A stretch of 11,211 nt of DNA from NCBI GenBank assembly GCA_902787415.1, contig CADAGG010000074.1, forward strand, positions 1 through 11,211. The letters are read 5' to 3'. Under the pieces are notes generated by a model. It was not told the origin of the DNA, made no database searches, and saw nothing but the letters and a program-made list of their open reading frames with translations. The DNA comes from a methanogenic archaeon. GTDB lineage: Archaea > Thermoplasmatota > Thermoplasmata > Methanomassiliicoccales > Methanomethylophilaceae. Below, piece by piece: positions 1 through 6,210 of this stretch; position 1 is the first letter of the stretch, and the number at the start of each line of letters is the position of its first letter. Both the position numbers and the translations under genes were made by a program.

Positions 1-149
1 GAGACCTCCACGTTGGGATTCGGTCTGAGGGATGTGCGGCCATATTCGGTGGCCACGCATGCGTGCACTTTGATTCCGGCATTGGCGAGAAGGTCGGTGA
101 TGGCCCCTCCCTCGGTAGTGCCGGCGAAAACGAGAACTTTGCCTGTCAT
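1..149 (-). CDS. cbiJ: cobalt-precorrin-6A reductase CbiJ/CobK, N-terminal fragment (runs off the left edge)
   Basis: Only the first 49 codons are inside the window. The translation starts MTGKVLVFAGTTEGG, and the GGTTEG-like nucleotide-binding loop (AGTTEG, residues 9-14) is the N-terminal signature of the CbiJ/CobK family. It is followed by a helix and then ACVATEYG (residues 31-38), matching the family's SVATxYG strand. The family reduces the corrin ring of (cobalt-)precorrin-6A with NAD(P)H in the cytoplasm. The ATG overlaps the cbiG stop as ATGA (146-149), so the two are translationally coupled. A GGTGAG Shine-Dalgarno-like motif lies a few bases upstream (154-159). Its place after cbiD and cbiG supports the call. 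The downstream end cannot be judged. Confidence 0.82.
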   Translation of the reverse strand, partial: MTGKVLVFAGTTEGGAITDLLANAGIKVHACVATEYGRTSLRPNPNVEV

Positions 150-1186
150 CTTCTCACCTTTGAAAACGAGACCGCGAACTTTTCCTGCGCTATGGCCACG
201 GTCACGCCATTGCCTGCGAACTTCCTGAGAACGAGGGTGCCGTCGGCGGAACGCCTGACGGCCGAACGCTCGCATACGCAGTCCACGGAAGTGACGGACT
301 GCACGAAGTTGGATTTGGAGAATTCACCCTCGAGAGCGTTGAGCTCGTCGGAGGTGTAGAACGTGATGGGGATGCGGTGGGCGTCGGCGAAACCGAGCAG
401 CCCTTTCTCATCCTTCTTGAGGTCGATGCTGGCGGCCGCACGGACACGGTCCATGCCGGCCCCGATCTCGGCCAGGGCTTTGGATACCATCTCCTCGATG
501 TCCTGCTGGGGTGTGTCGCGGCGGCATCCGATGCCGAGCACCAGGTCGCGGGGGACCAGGCGGAGGGTCGAGGGGAACGGGCTGATGTCCTTCGTGCCTA
601 TGTACACCCCGGTGGGGGAGTCGGCGGGCCCGGACAGCTCCGGGGGCGGGGAATCCAGACATTCCACGTCGCACACCAATCCGACCGGATCGTTCGCCAG
701 GATGCGTGCTGCAACCTCCTTCGCCATGTGTAACGAGGTAATTGTCAAATTATTGTTGACAGCGAACGAATCTATCGCTATCTTGCCGTTGATGTCGGTG
801 GCGGTGGTCACCACGGGCAGTGCTCCGATGCCCCCCGCGATGCGGACGGCCAGGGCATTGGCGCCCCCGATGTGGCCGGAGAGCACGGGGACCGAGAACT
901 TCCCCTTCTCGTCCACGGAGATCACGGCGGGATCGGTGTCCTTCGACTTCACGAATGGTGCGATCTCCCTCACGGCGATGCCGATGGCGCCCACGAACAC
1001 GATGGCATCGTACTTCCCGAAGGCAGTCCCGGTCCACGACCTCATGCTCTCCCCGACATGGGTCAGGCCCAGTTCGTCCGAGGTGCTCTTCGCGAAGAGC
1101 TCGACCTCGTCACCTTCGAACACCTTGGAGATCTCCAGCGCCGTACGGCATCCGGAGGTCGTGAATGCGATTATCCCCACCTTCAT
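146..1186 (-). CDS. cbiG: cobalt-precorrin-5A hydrolase CbiG
   Basis: The 346-residue product has the full CbiG layout. The N-terminal domain (MKVGIIAFTTSG onward) carries the strongly conserved LSGHIGGAN (residues 102-110) and TTATDINGK (127-135). A linker follows, then the C-terminal domain beginning LVLGIGCRRDT (about 215-225). CbiG opens the delta-lactone of cobalt-precorrin-5A and releases acetaldehyde, the ring-contraction step of the anaerobic (early-cobalt) B12 pathway. Length is normal for the family. The ATG sits in an ATGA overlap with the cbiD stop (1183-1186), and the stop overlaps the cbiJ start in the same way, so the three genes form a tightly coupled operon. Methanogens need corrinoids for methyl transfer, which suits the suggested host. 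No frameshift or missing motif was seen. Confidence 0.93.
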   Translation of the reverse strand: MKVGIIAFTTSGCRTALEISKVFEGDEVELFAKSTSDELGLTHVGESMRSWTGTAFGKYDAIVFVGAIGIAVREIAPFVKSKDTDPAVISVDEKGKFSVPVLSGHIGGANALAVRIAGGIGALPVVTTATDINGKIAIDSFAVNNNLTITSLHMAKEVAARILANDPVGLVCDVECLDSPPPELSGPADSPTGVYIGTKDISPFPSTLRLVPRDLVLGIGCRRDTPQQDIEEMVSKALAEIGAGMDRVRAAASIDLKKDEKGLLGFADAHRIPITFYTSDELNALEGEFSKSNFVQSVTSVDCVCERSAVRRSADGTLVLRKFAGNGVTVAIAQEKFAVSFSKVRR

Positions 1187-2223
1187 TCCCTCGCCCCCAC
1201 TTTCTTAAGGAGCTCCTCGGCACCGGGGGTCTGCCCCAGGATGCCGAATTCGGAGGAGAACGTGATGGCCGCCACCTTGATGTCTCCCTTGACGCGGTGG
1301 TTCATGTGGAACTCGATCTTCGGGATGAGGATCTCGAGGGTCTGCTTCATCAGCCCCTTCTCGTCCAGAACCTCAAGGGCGTCGTCGGTGGATATGCAGC
1401 CGAGTATCCTCTTGGCGGTCTCGGTGTCCGCACCCGCCAGGATGGCGTTGGAGGCCAGGATCTCCATCCTGGAATCGGCATTGCGGGAATGGGTGTTCAT
1501 GATACCTCCCGCCAGTTTGACCAGTTTTCCCAGGTTCCCAACGAGGAGGACTCCCTCTGCGCCGGCTTCGACGGCCATATCGAGGAAGTCGCCGATGAAG
1601 TTGCTGCATTCGACGGGGGTCTGACCCTCAAGAGCGGGATACGCCTTGACGAAATCCTTGCCGTAGTTGCCTGGGACCGTCAGGAGGTACTTCCTCCCCT
1701 CGGCCATGAAGACGTTCATCTCGGCCTTGATGGAGCCGAGGAGCGCGGTCTCGCTCATGGGCTCCACGATCCCGCTGGTCCCCAGGATGGAGATTCCGCC
1801 CATGATTCCCAGACGGGAGTTGAAGGTGCGGACGGCGATCTTCTCTCCCTCCGGCACGTAGATCTTCACTTCGATGCCGCCGGTATACTTCAGTGCCTGG
1901 CAGACGTCCTCGACGGCCTCGACGATCATGTTGCGGGGGACGTGGTTGATGGCCGCGTTGCCGGGTGGCTGGTCCAAACCCTTGCGGGTGACTCTTCCGA
2001 CGCCGACGCCTCCGTCGATGCGGACGCCTTCCCCGGAGGACCTGCTGACCTCGGCATGGATGTAGGCGCCGTTGGTGTCGTCGGCATCGTCTCCCCCGTC
2101 CTTGCGGACAGCGCAGGAGACGCGGTCCCCGGACATCTCGATCTTCTCGATGGCGATGTGGAGGGGGATCCCGCGGGGGGTCATGATGTCCACGAAATCC
2201 ACGGGTTCCCCGGAAAGGAGCAT
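1183..2223 (-). CDS. cbiD: cobalt-precorrin-5B C1-methyltransferase CbiD; start region disrupted by a 22-bp duplication
   Basis: From the internal ATG at 2223 the product is 346 residues. It has CbiD hallmarks: KDGGDDADDTNGA (residues 41-53), then GGVGVGRVTRKGL and INHVPRNMI. CbiD methylates C1 of the corrin ring using S-adenosylmethionine. The true N-terminus lies upstream. The same frame reads on through KLRRGFTTGSCAAAASKAA (within about 2224-2283), the family's conserved N-terminal motif, and back to about 2325. It then meets an in-frame TAA at 2344-2346 with no ATG, GTG or TTG after it. The likely start, TTG at 2354-2356, is in another frame because of a perfect 22-bp tandem duplication (2307-2350). 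Removing one copy joins TTG to the motif and gives about 383 residues, a normal length. The gene as read is either broken at its 5' end, uses a rare start, or contains a sequence error. It is coupled to cbiG by an ATGA overlap. Confidence 0.85.
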   Translation of the reverse strand: MLLSGEPVDFVDIMTPRGIPLHIAIEKIEMSGDRVSCAVRKDGGDDADDTNGAYIHAEVSRSSGEGVRIDGGVGVGRVTRKGLDQPPGNAAINHVPRNMIVEAVEDVCQALKYTGGIEVKIYVPEGEKIAVRTFNSRLGIMGGISILGTSGIVEPMSETALLGSIKAEMNVFMAEGRKYLLTVPGNYGKDFVKAYPALEGQTPVECSNFIGDFLDMAVEAGAEGVLLVGNLGKLVKLAGGIMNTHSRNADSRMEILASNAILAGADTETAKRILGCISTDDALEVLDEKGLMKQTLEILIPKIEFHMNHRVKGDIKVAAITFSSEFGILGQTPGAEELLKKVGARE

Positions 2224-2306
2224 CTGAACGGCAGCCTTGGAGGCCGCGGCGGCACAGGATCCGGTGGTGAAACCGCGCCTGAGCTTCCTTCCTCCGACGA
2301 AAACGT

Positions 2307-2350
2307 AACCTTCCTCTTCCCTTATGGCAACCTTCCTCTTCCCTTATGGC
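2307..2350. repeat. perfect 22-bp tandem duplication inside the cbiD 5' end
   Basis: Positions 2307-2328 and 2329-2350 are identical and directly adjacent (on the plus strand both begin AACCTTCC and end TTATGGC). Since 22 is not a multiple of three, the second copy shifts the cbiD frame and brings in an in-frame TAA (2344-2346, minus strand). The unit is purine-rich on the minus strand (AAGGGAAGAGGAAGG), the sort of sequence that can slip in replication. It could be a real mutation, a phase-variable switch, or an assembly artefact. Confidence 0.95.
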
Positions 2351-2393
2351 TGCCAAATAAAGCCCCCTATATCGGGCTGGAATAGGTCTCCAA

Positions 2394-2402
2394 TCATAAA
2401 AG
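2394..2402 (-). promoter_or_regulatory. possible TATA box of the cbiD operon
   Basis: On the minus strand this reads CTTTTATGA, in an AT-rich stretch between the nadE stop and cbiD. Its centre is about 42 bases before the TTG at 2356, giving a predicted leader of roughly 16 bases with a G-run (GGGGG, 2362-2366) that could act as a weak ribosome binding site. A 5-bp stem (2361-2365 with 2374-2378) would include that G-run. Spacing is the main evidence. Confidence 0.35.
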
Positions 2403-2427
2403 CTATTGGATGTACCCGCGCGAGATT

Positions 2428-2440
2428 GTCAAAAATCGAC
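2428..2440 (-). terminator. possible T-run terminator after nadE
   Basis: A minus-strand TTTTT run (2431-2435) lies about a dozen bases after the nadE TGA. It is flanked by short complementary GTC/GAC arms. Archaeal RNA polymerase can stop at such T-runs. Weak, because the run is only five bases. Confidence 0.3.
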
Positions 2441-2446
2441 ATAGAT

Positions 2447-3232
2447 TCAGCAGTCGCGGGGAGCGTAGGCCGGAAGGTGCTTGTGCTCCATCCTGCTGAC
2501 CTGAGCACGGATCTCTGCCGCCTTCTCCGCGGTAATGCCGGCGGCCTCCGCCATCTCGCCATCGGTCGCGCCCTGCTCCATGACGTTGAGGGCCTTGTCG
2601 AGTGCAAGATAGGTCACGCCCATCTCCTCCTCATCGGTCTGACCGTCCCAGAGACCTGCGGTGGGGACCTTGTCGATGATCTCGCCGGGGACCCCGATGA
2701 GATGGGCTATTTCCCATACCTGGGTCTTGTAAAGTCTGCATATGGGGGAGGCGTCCTCCGCACCGTCTCCGAACTTGGTCATGTATCCCATGAGGAGCTC
2801 GCTGCGGTTGGTGGTGCCGAAAACCAGGCGCCTCTCGCGGCGTGCGGCATCGAAAAGGACGATCATGCGGCAGCGGGACATCATGTTGCCCCTCTGAAGC
2901 GGGTCGTCCCCGGGCTTGAGGATCATCTTCCCGAATGCGTCGGCGGCGGGCTGTATATCGATGACATCGTACTTTACACCCCATGCCTGGCACATGCTCT
3001 CGGTCTGCCTGTAGTCCTCCTTCGGTGTGCTGCTCACCGGCATGAAAACGGCATGGACCTTATCGGCCCCGAGGGCGTCCGCGCAGAGCTTCACGACCAC
3101 CGCGGAATCTATTCCTCCGCTGATGCCCACGACTGCTCCCTCGGCATGCGCGGCTGAGACGGTCTCCTTTATGAAGCCGAGGATGCGGGAGACGTCCGCG
3201 TCGGTGATGCTGCGCATAGCACGGAATGCCAT
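2447..3232 (-). CDS. nadE: NH3-dependent NAD+ synthetase NadE
   Basis: The 261-residue product makes NAD+ from deamido-NAD+, ATP and ammonia in the cytoplasm. It has the N-type ATP-pyrophosphatase P-loop SGGIDSA (residues 38-44), then GTTNRSELLMGYMTKFGDG (139-157) and the PTAGLWDGQTDEEEMG motif (190-205), all diagnostic of NadE. Length fits the ammonia-dependent form; there is no fused N-terminal glutaminase domain. The ATG at 3232 is favoured because a TATA box lies about 26 bases upstream, predicting a leaderless mRNA; Met6 is a less likely alternative. A nitrilase-superfamily gene is divergent from it and could in principle supply ammonia. The cbiD operon follows on the same strand after 90 bases with its own possible promoter. 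Confidence 0.95.
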   Translation of the reverse strand: MAFRAMRSITDADVSRILGFIKETVSAAHAEGAVVGISGGIDSAVVVKLCADALGADKVHAVFMPVSSTPKEDYRQTESMCQAWGVKYDVIDIQPAADAFGKMILKPGDDPLQRGNMMSRCRMIVLFDAARRERRLVFGTTNRSELLMGYMTKFGDGAEDASPICRLYKTQVWEIAHLIGVPGEIIDKVPTAGLWDGQTDEEEMGVTYLALDKALNVMEQGATDGEMAEAAGITAEKAAEIRAQVSRMEHKHLPAYAPRDC

Positions 3233-3253
3233 GCCCCATAATCGCTATTGTTC

Positions 3254-3261
3254 GATAAAAA
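3254..3261 (-). promoter_or_regulatory. TATA box of nadE
   Basis: On the minus strand the box reads TTTTTATC, preceded by CC. It is centred about 26 bases before the nadE ATG, so transcription would start at or next to the start codon. The same octamer occurs at the matching position before the tRNA gene (4081-4088) and before the first Sel1 gene (5198-5205). Confidence 0.6.
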
Positions 3262-3272
3262 GGAATGTAAGC

Positions 3273-3280
3273 AATAATAT
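3273..3280 (+). promoter_or_regulatory. possible TATA box of the nitrilase-family gene
   Basis: AATAATAT centred about 26 bases before the ATG at 3303 matches the leaderless spacing of other promoters here. If correct, the in-frame ATG at 3279 lies inside the promoter and cannot be the start. Confidence 0.4.
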
Positions 3281-3302
3281 GGGAAACAGCGATACGTCCC
3301 CC

Positions 3303-4064
3303 ATGGACGTCAGGGTCGCCCTTTGCCAAGTGCCCAGCCGCGGGGACGTAAGCAGCAATCTGGATGAGGTCGGGAGGATCGCCGGGGAGGTCGCCGCCGA
3401 CATCTACCTGTTCCCGGAGCTGTTCCTCACGGGATACGGATGCAGGAGCTTCGATGCCGCCGAACTGACCGAAGCGGGGCAATCGCTGGATACTCTGTGC
3501 CGCGAGAAGGGCATCGCTATCGCCATGGGGATGCCCGTGATCCGCGGGAACGAGACCTTCAACTCGCTCGTTTTCTTCACCCCCGAGGGCAGGACCGAGT
3601 ACGACAAGCTCTACCTGGCGAACTTCGAACCGTACAATGAGGATGTGTTCACCCCCGGGAAGGGGCCCTCGATGGCGGAATGGAAGGGGATGAAGTTCGG
3701 GCTGCTAATCTGCTACGATGCCATGTTCCCCGAGATCCACCGCTACTACGCCACCCACGGCGCCGATGCCGTCCTGATGCCCAGCGCCTCGGCGGAGAAG
3801 TCGGAGTACGCGATGAGGACTGTGGTCCCGGCCAGATGCTTCGAGAACACCGTGTACACCCTGTTCTGCAACAACACCGGCACCGGGCCCGCAGGGAGGT
3901 ACTACGGAGGGTCCTGCGCCTTCTCCCCGCTGGGGAAGCCTTTGGTATCGGCGGGAACCGGGGAAGAGGTCGTCACCGTTACTCTCTCTTCTTCCGAGAT
4001 CGAAAGTGCCAGGAAGGTCAGGACGCATCTCGCTGACCTCCGCAGCGACATAGACTGGGAGTAA
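3303..4064 (+). CDS. carbon-nitrogen hydrolase (nitrilase superfamily), substrate unknown
   Basis: The 253-residue protein carries the Glu-Lys-Cys triad of the superfamily: E39 in YLFPELFLTGYG, K102 in EYDKLYLANF, and C137 in GLLICYDAMFPE, with a further Glu (E114) after the lysine. Members cleave amide or nitrile C-N bonds through a cysteine thioester; this one is probably an amidase in the cytoplasm. I chose the ATG at 3303 because family members begin near MxVxVALxQ, and because a TATA-like box sits 26 bases before it. The ATG at 3279 would add eight residues (MGNSDTSP). It diverges from nadE. Glutamine-dependent NAD synthetases have a related glutaminase domain, and the stretch after the catalytic lysine (LANFEPYNEDVFTPG) loosely recalls it. 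However, ICYD is typical of general amidases, whereas the NadE glutaminase domain usually has ICED. Specificity is unknown. Confidence 0.88.
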   Translation: MDVRVALCQVPSRGDVSSNLDEVGRIAGEVAADIYLFPELFLTGYGCRSFDAAELTEAGQSLDTLCREKGIAIAMGMPVIRGNETFNSLVFFTPEGRTEYDKLYLANFEPYNEDVFTPGKGPSMAEWKGMKFGLLICYDAMFPEIHRYYATHGADAVLMPSASAEKSEYAMRTVVPARCFENTVYTLFCNNTGTGPAGRYYGGSCAFSPLGKPLVSAGTGEEVVTVTLSSSEIESARKVRTHLADLRSDIDWE

Positions 4065-4078
4065 ACACAGCTACCCAA

Positions 4079-4090
4079 CCTTTTTATCTA
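4079..4090 (+). promoter_or_regulatory. TATA box of tRNA-Ser
   Basis: CCTTTTTATCTA, with its core at 4081-4088, is centred about 30 bases before the first base of the mature tRNA. This fits an archaeal promoter with a very short 5' leader. The T-run may also help terminate the gene before it. Confidence 0.55.
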
Positions 4091-4114
4091 AGAACCAAAT
4101 ACGACGCCGTATCA

Positions 4115-4201
4115 GCGGAGATAGCCCAGCCCGGTAAGACGCAAGACTGGAAATCTTGTGGGATTTTTCCCTCGGGAGTTCAAATCTCCCTCTCCGCGCC
4201 A
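4115..4201 (+). tRNA. tRNA-Ser (anticodon GGA), CCA encoded
   Basis: This is an 87-base class II tRNA. The acceptor arm pairs GCGGAGA (4115-4121) with TCTCCGC (4191-4197), followed by discriminator G and an encoded CCA (4199-4201). The D arm contains GGTAAG. The anticodon arm is CAAGA-CTGGAAA-TCTTG with GGA at 4149-4151, reading UCC and UCU serine codons. A long variable arm folds GGGA/TCCC, and the T arm is GGGAG-TTCAAAT-CTCCC. The long variable arm and anticodon together identify serine. The D stem has one non-canonical pair. A TTTT run (4203-4206) follows at once and is a plausible terminator. No intron is seen. Confidence 0.95.
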
Positions 4202-4227
4202 CTTTTCAATCCTGCTCGGTTCGCATG

Positions 4228-4236
4228 TGTTATCTA
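4228..4236 (+). promoter_or_regulatory. possible TATA box of the MazF/PemK-like gene
   Basis: TGTTATCTA is centred about 28 bases before the ATG at 4260, the same spacing as other leaderless promoters in the window. It lies in the 58-base gap after the tRNA. Confidence 0.4.
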
Positions 4237-4259
4237 CGGCGAATCCCTTCACCGGAAAC

Positions 4260-4601
4260 ATGAAAGTCAACTACAAGCCGACCGGAACGTCGAGGATGGG
4301 CGCCCCCAAGCAGTGGGAAGTCTGGCTTGCGGATACCCCGTTCGGGGAGACCGGTAAAAAGAGATGTGCGGTGGTCGTCGCCAAGCGCACCCCCGCAGGA
4401 TACACGATCCACGAGGTCATCCCCATGTCTCTGAAGGGCGGCAAGGACGTCGCCGTCTCCGACCTCATCAGAGCGGGACAGGACAGACCCGTCGCGGTGC
4501 GCACCGGCACCTCCGCCGTGGTACAGAACTCCGCCTTCGTGCAGAAGATGGGTTCCCTGACCGAAGCGGACATCTCGAAGATCATTACCTCCAAACAGTG
4601 A
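4260..4601 (+). CDS. small MazF/PemK-like (CcdB/PemK-fold) protein
   Basis: The 113-residue protein resembles the PemK/MazF family. WEVWLADTPFGETGKKRCAV (residues 19-38) matches the family opening strand and loop (GDIWLVDFPF..G..RPAVV). VIPMS (53-57) matches the central strand, and the C-terminal part (VRTGTSAVVQNSAF, then KMGSLTEADISKI) matches the closing strands and helix. Known members are ribosome-independent mRNA interferases. Here the usual Arg-Pro after the first strand is Arg-Cys (R35, C36), so activity is uncertain. No antitoxin gene lies upstream, where the tRNA sits; a DnaQ-like exonuclease follows after four bases. The ATG at 4260 was chosen because a longer frame from 4158 would begin inside the tRNA and because of the TATA-like box. 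It could be a retained but non-toxic regulator. Confidence 0.6.
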   Translation: MKVNYKPTGTSRMGAPKQWEVWLADTPFGETGKKRCAVVVAKRTPAGYTIHEVIPMSLKGGKDVAVSDLIRAGQDRPVAVRTGTSAVVQNSAFVQKMGSLTEADISKIITSKQ

Positions 4602-4605
4602 TATT

Positions 4606-5190
4606 GTGACGACCAACGCCCGCCCCGGAAGGGGCAAGAGCCTCATCGCCTCCCCCGAGGATTACGTATGCATCGATCTGGAGACCACTGGCCTCAGGCC
4701 GTCCAGCGATTGGATCATCGAGGTGGCTGCATACAGGGTCAGGTCTGGACGGGCGGAGGACAGGTTCGTGAGCTTCGTACGTCCCGGGGAACTCAACAGG
4801 GTGTCCTCCTTCATCACCCAGCTCACCGGGATCACCCGCGAGATGGTGGCCGATGCGCCTCTCCCCGAGGAGGTGCTCCCGGAACTCTTCGACTTCGTGG
4901 GGGACGACATGGTGGTGGGCCACAACACCTGCTTCGACATGAACTTCCTCTACGACGGGGCGCTCAGGGCGGGACTGGAACCCATCGGCAACGATTTCAC
5001 CGATACCATGAGAATCTCTAGGAGGACCTACAGGGACCTTCCCAACCACAAGCTCGGCACCCTCGCACAGCATCTCTGCGTGGTGCCCACCACCGCCCAC
5101 CGGGCGGCGGCCGATGTGGAGACCACCATCCGCTGCTACGAGAGGATGGTCAAGGCGCGCCATGCGGACATCCCGTTCTGGGATTGCTGA
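4606..5190 (+). CDS. DnaQ-like DEDDh 3'-5' exonuclease
   Basis: The 194-residue protein shows all three Exo motifs of the DEDDh family. Exo I is CIDLETTGL (D24, E26), Exo II is VGHNTCFDMNFL (D111), and Exo III is HRAAADVET (H165, D170). TGITREM (74-80) is also typical of the DNA polymerase epsilon/PolC proofreading type. It should remove nucleotides from DNA or RNA 3' ends using two metal ions in the cytoplasm. It is a stand-alone nuclease with no polymerase domain. The start is GTG at 4606, four bases after the MazF-like stop, with no good ribosome binding site, so translational coupling is likely. Such stand-alone DnaQ proteins are mainly bacterial, which suggests transfer, but I cannot show this from base composition. 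Confidence 0.88.
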   Translation: MTTNARPGRGKSLIASPEDYVCIDLETTGLRPSSDWIIEVAAYRVRSGRAEDRFVSFVRPGELNRVSSFITQLTGITREMVADAPLPEEVLPELFDFVGDDMVVGHNTCFDMNFLYDGALRAGLEPIGNDFTDTMRISRRTYRDLPNHKLGTLAQHLCVVPTTAHRAAADVETTIRCYERMVKARHADIPFWDC

Positions 5191-5196
5191 GCGCTT

Positions 5197-5206
5197 GTTT
5201 TTATCA
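5197..5206 (+). promoter_or_regulatory. TATA box of the first Sel1-repeat gene
   Basis: GTTTTTATCA is centred about 28 bases before the ATG at 5230 and contains the TTTTTATC octamer also found before nadE and the tRNA. A leaderless or nearly leaderless transcript is predicted. Confidence 0.55.
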
Positions 5207-5229
5207 TACGACTGCGATGGGTACAGGAT

Positions 5230-6204
5230 ATGACCGTGACCGAGGATTTGGACAAGAGCTTAAAGCTCACCGCGGAGGGCAAGTGGAACGAGGCCCGCAA
5301 GCTCCTCACCCGTCTCGCCAGGAAGGGCGTGAGGGAGGCACAGTTCAACCTGGGCCTGCTCTACGCCAACGGTTACGACATCAAACCCGATTATGCGAAA
5401 GCGATCAAATGGTACACCAAGGCCGCCGAGCAGGACATGCCGGAGGCCCAGGTGAATCTCGGCGCCATGTATTTCGACGGCACCGGTGTCGCCAAGGATC
5501 TCGGGAAGGCCTTCGAACTCTTCCAGAAGGCGGCGGACAGCGGATACGCCCTCGCGCAGCTCCATGTGGGCATGATGTACGAGAGCGGACTGCACGTCGC
5601 CAAGGATCTCGGCCTGGCCTCGTCATGGTACCGCTCAGCTGCCGACCAGGATCTCCCGCAGGCATGCCTGGCACTTGCGAGGATGTACGGTGTAGGAGTG
5701 GGCGTGAAGAAGTCGGAGGGGGTCGCCCTAGACTATCTTGAGAAGGCAGTCAAACTGGACTTCGCACCCGCCATGGAGCTCCTCGCCACCCTGTACTACT
5801 TCGGGGAGATGGTCCCCAAATCCTACACGAAGGCGTTCGAATTATACCAGAAAGCGGCCAAGAAGGGCCTGCCCGAGGCCCAGACCGCCCTCGGCATGAT
5901 GTACATGGACGGAGAGGGCGTGGAGCAGAACCAGGACCTGGCCGTCGCATGGTTCAGGATCGCCGCCATCCAGGGGAACGCCGACGCCCAGCTCAACCTC
6001 GGCATCGCCTACGATTTCGGACAGGGCGTGGAGCAGGATTATACCAAGGCGGCGGAACTGTACGAACTGGCCGGCGAGCAGGGCAATTCGGATGCCCTGT
6101 GCAACCTCGGGATCTATACCGAGTCCGCCCGCAAGGGCTGCGAGGAAGCGGCCGAGGAACTCAGGAAACTCGGCGAGCCCGTGCCCGAGACCGACCGCGA
6201 ATGA
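5230..6204 (+). CDS. Sel1-like repeat protein A (324 aa, seven full repeats)
   Basis: The protein is built on an exact 36-residue period: a cap (1-36), seven full repeats starting at residues 37, 73, 109, 145, 181, 217 and 253, and a degenerate last unit (289-324). Most repeats fit A-Q-x-x-L-G-x-M-Y-x-x-G-x-G-V-x-x-D-x-x-K-A-x-x-W-Y-x-K-A-A, the Sel1 (SLR) consensus. Repeats 3-5 are the most divergent. SLR proteins form alpha-alpha superhelices that bind other proteins. There is no signal peptide, membrane segment or catalytic domain, so a cytoplasmic scaffold or adaptor role is inferred. It starts at the ATG 28 bases after a TATA box. It is convergent with SLR protein B with no spacer. The binding partner is unknown. 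Confidence 0.93.
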   Translation: MTVTEDLDKSLKLTAEGKWNEARKLLTRLARKGVREAQFNLGLLYANGYDIKPDYAKAIKWYTKAAEQDMPEAQVNLGAMYFDGTGVAKDLGKAFELFQKAADSGYALAQLHVGMMYESGLHVAKDLGLASSWYRSAADQDLPQACLALARMYGVGVGVKKSEGVALDYLEKAVKLDFAPAMELLATLYYFGEMVPKSYTKAFELYQKAAKKGLPEAQTALGMMYMDGEGVEQNQDLAVAWFRIAAIQGNADAQLNLGIAYDFGQGVEQDYTKAAELYELAGEQGNSDALCNLGIYTESARKGCEEAAEELRKLGEPVPETDRE

Positions 6205-6210
6205 TCATTC
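6199..6210. repeat. 12-bp perfect palindrome spanning two convergent stop codons
   Basis: GAATGATCATTC is its own reverse complement. Its core TGATCA holds the TGA of SLR gene A (6202-6204) and, on the other strand, the TGA of SLR gene B (6205-6207). No bases separate the genes, so there is no room for a terminator between them. Confidence 0.85.

Noticed and set aside
2361..2378. Cobalamin riboswitch or other leader element before cbiD
   Set aside because: Only a 5-bp stem with an eight-base loop is visible and the predicted leader is very short. No B12-box-like sequence was seen.
1165..2385. A 406-codon open frame on the plus strand, longer than the genes opposite it
   Set aside because: It lies antisense to cbiD and the end of cbiG, whose products match known families. 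Its translation is a compositionally biased Asp/Gly/His-rich sequence with no family motif, a usual shadow in GC-rich DNA.
4158..4259. Upstream extension of the MazF/PemK-like gene to an ATG at 4158
   Set aside because: This start is inside the tRNA-Ser gene, and the extra residues have no counterpart in the family. The ATG at 4260 has a TATA-like box at a suitable distance.
5338..6093. Tandem DNA repeats or CRISPR-like array in the SLR genes
   Set aside because: The 108-base period comes from the 36-residue protein repeats. The DNA units are too diverged to be a direct-repeat array and there are no constant repeats with spacers.
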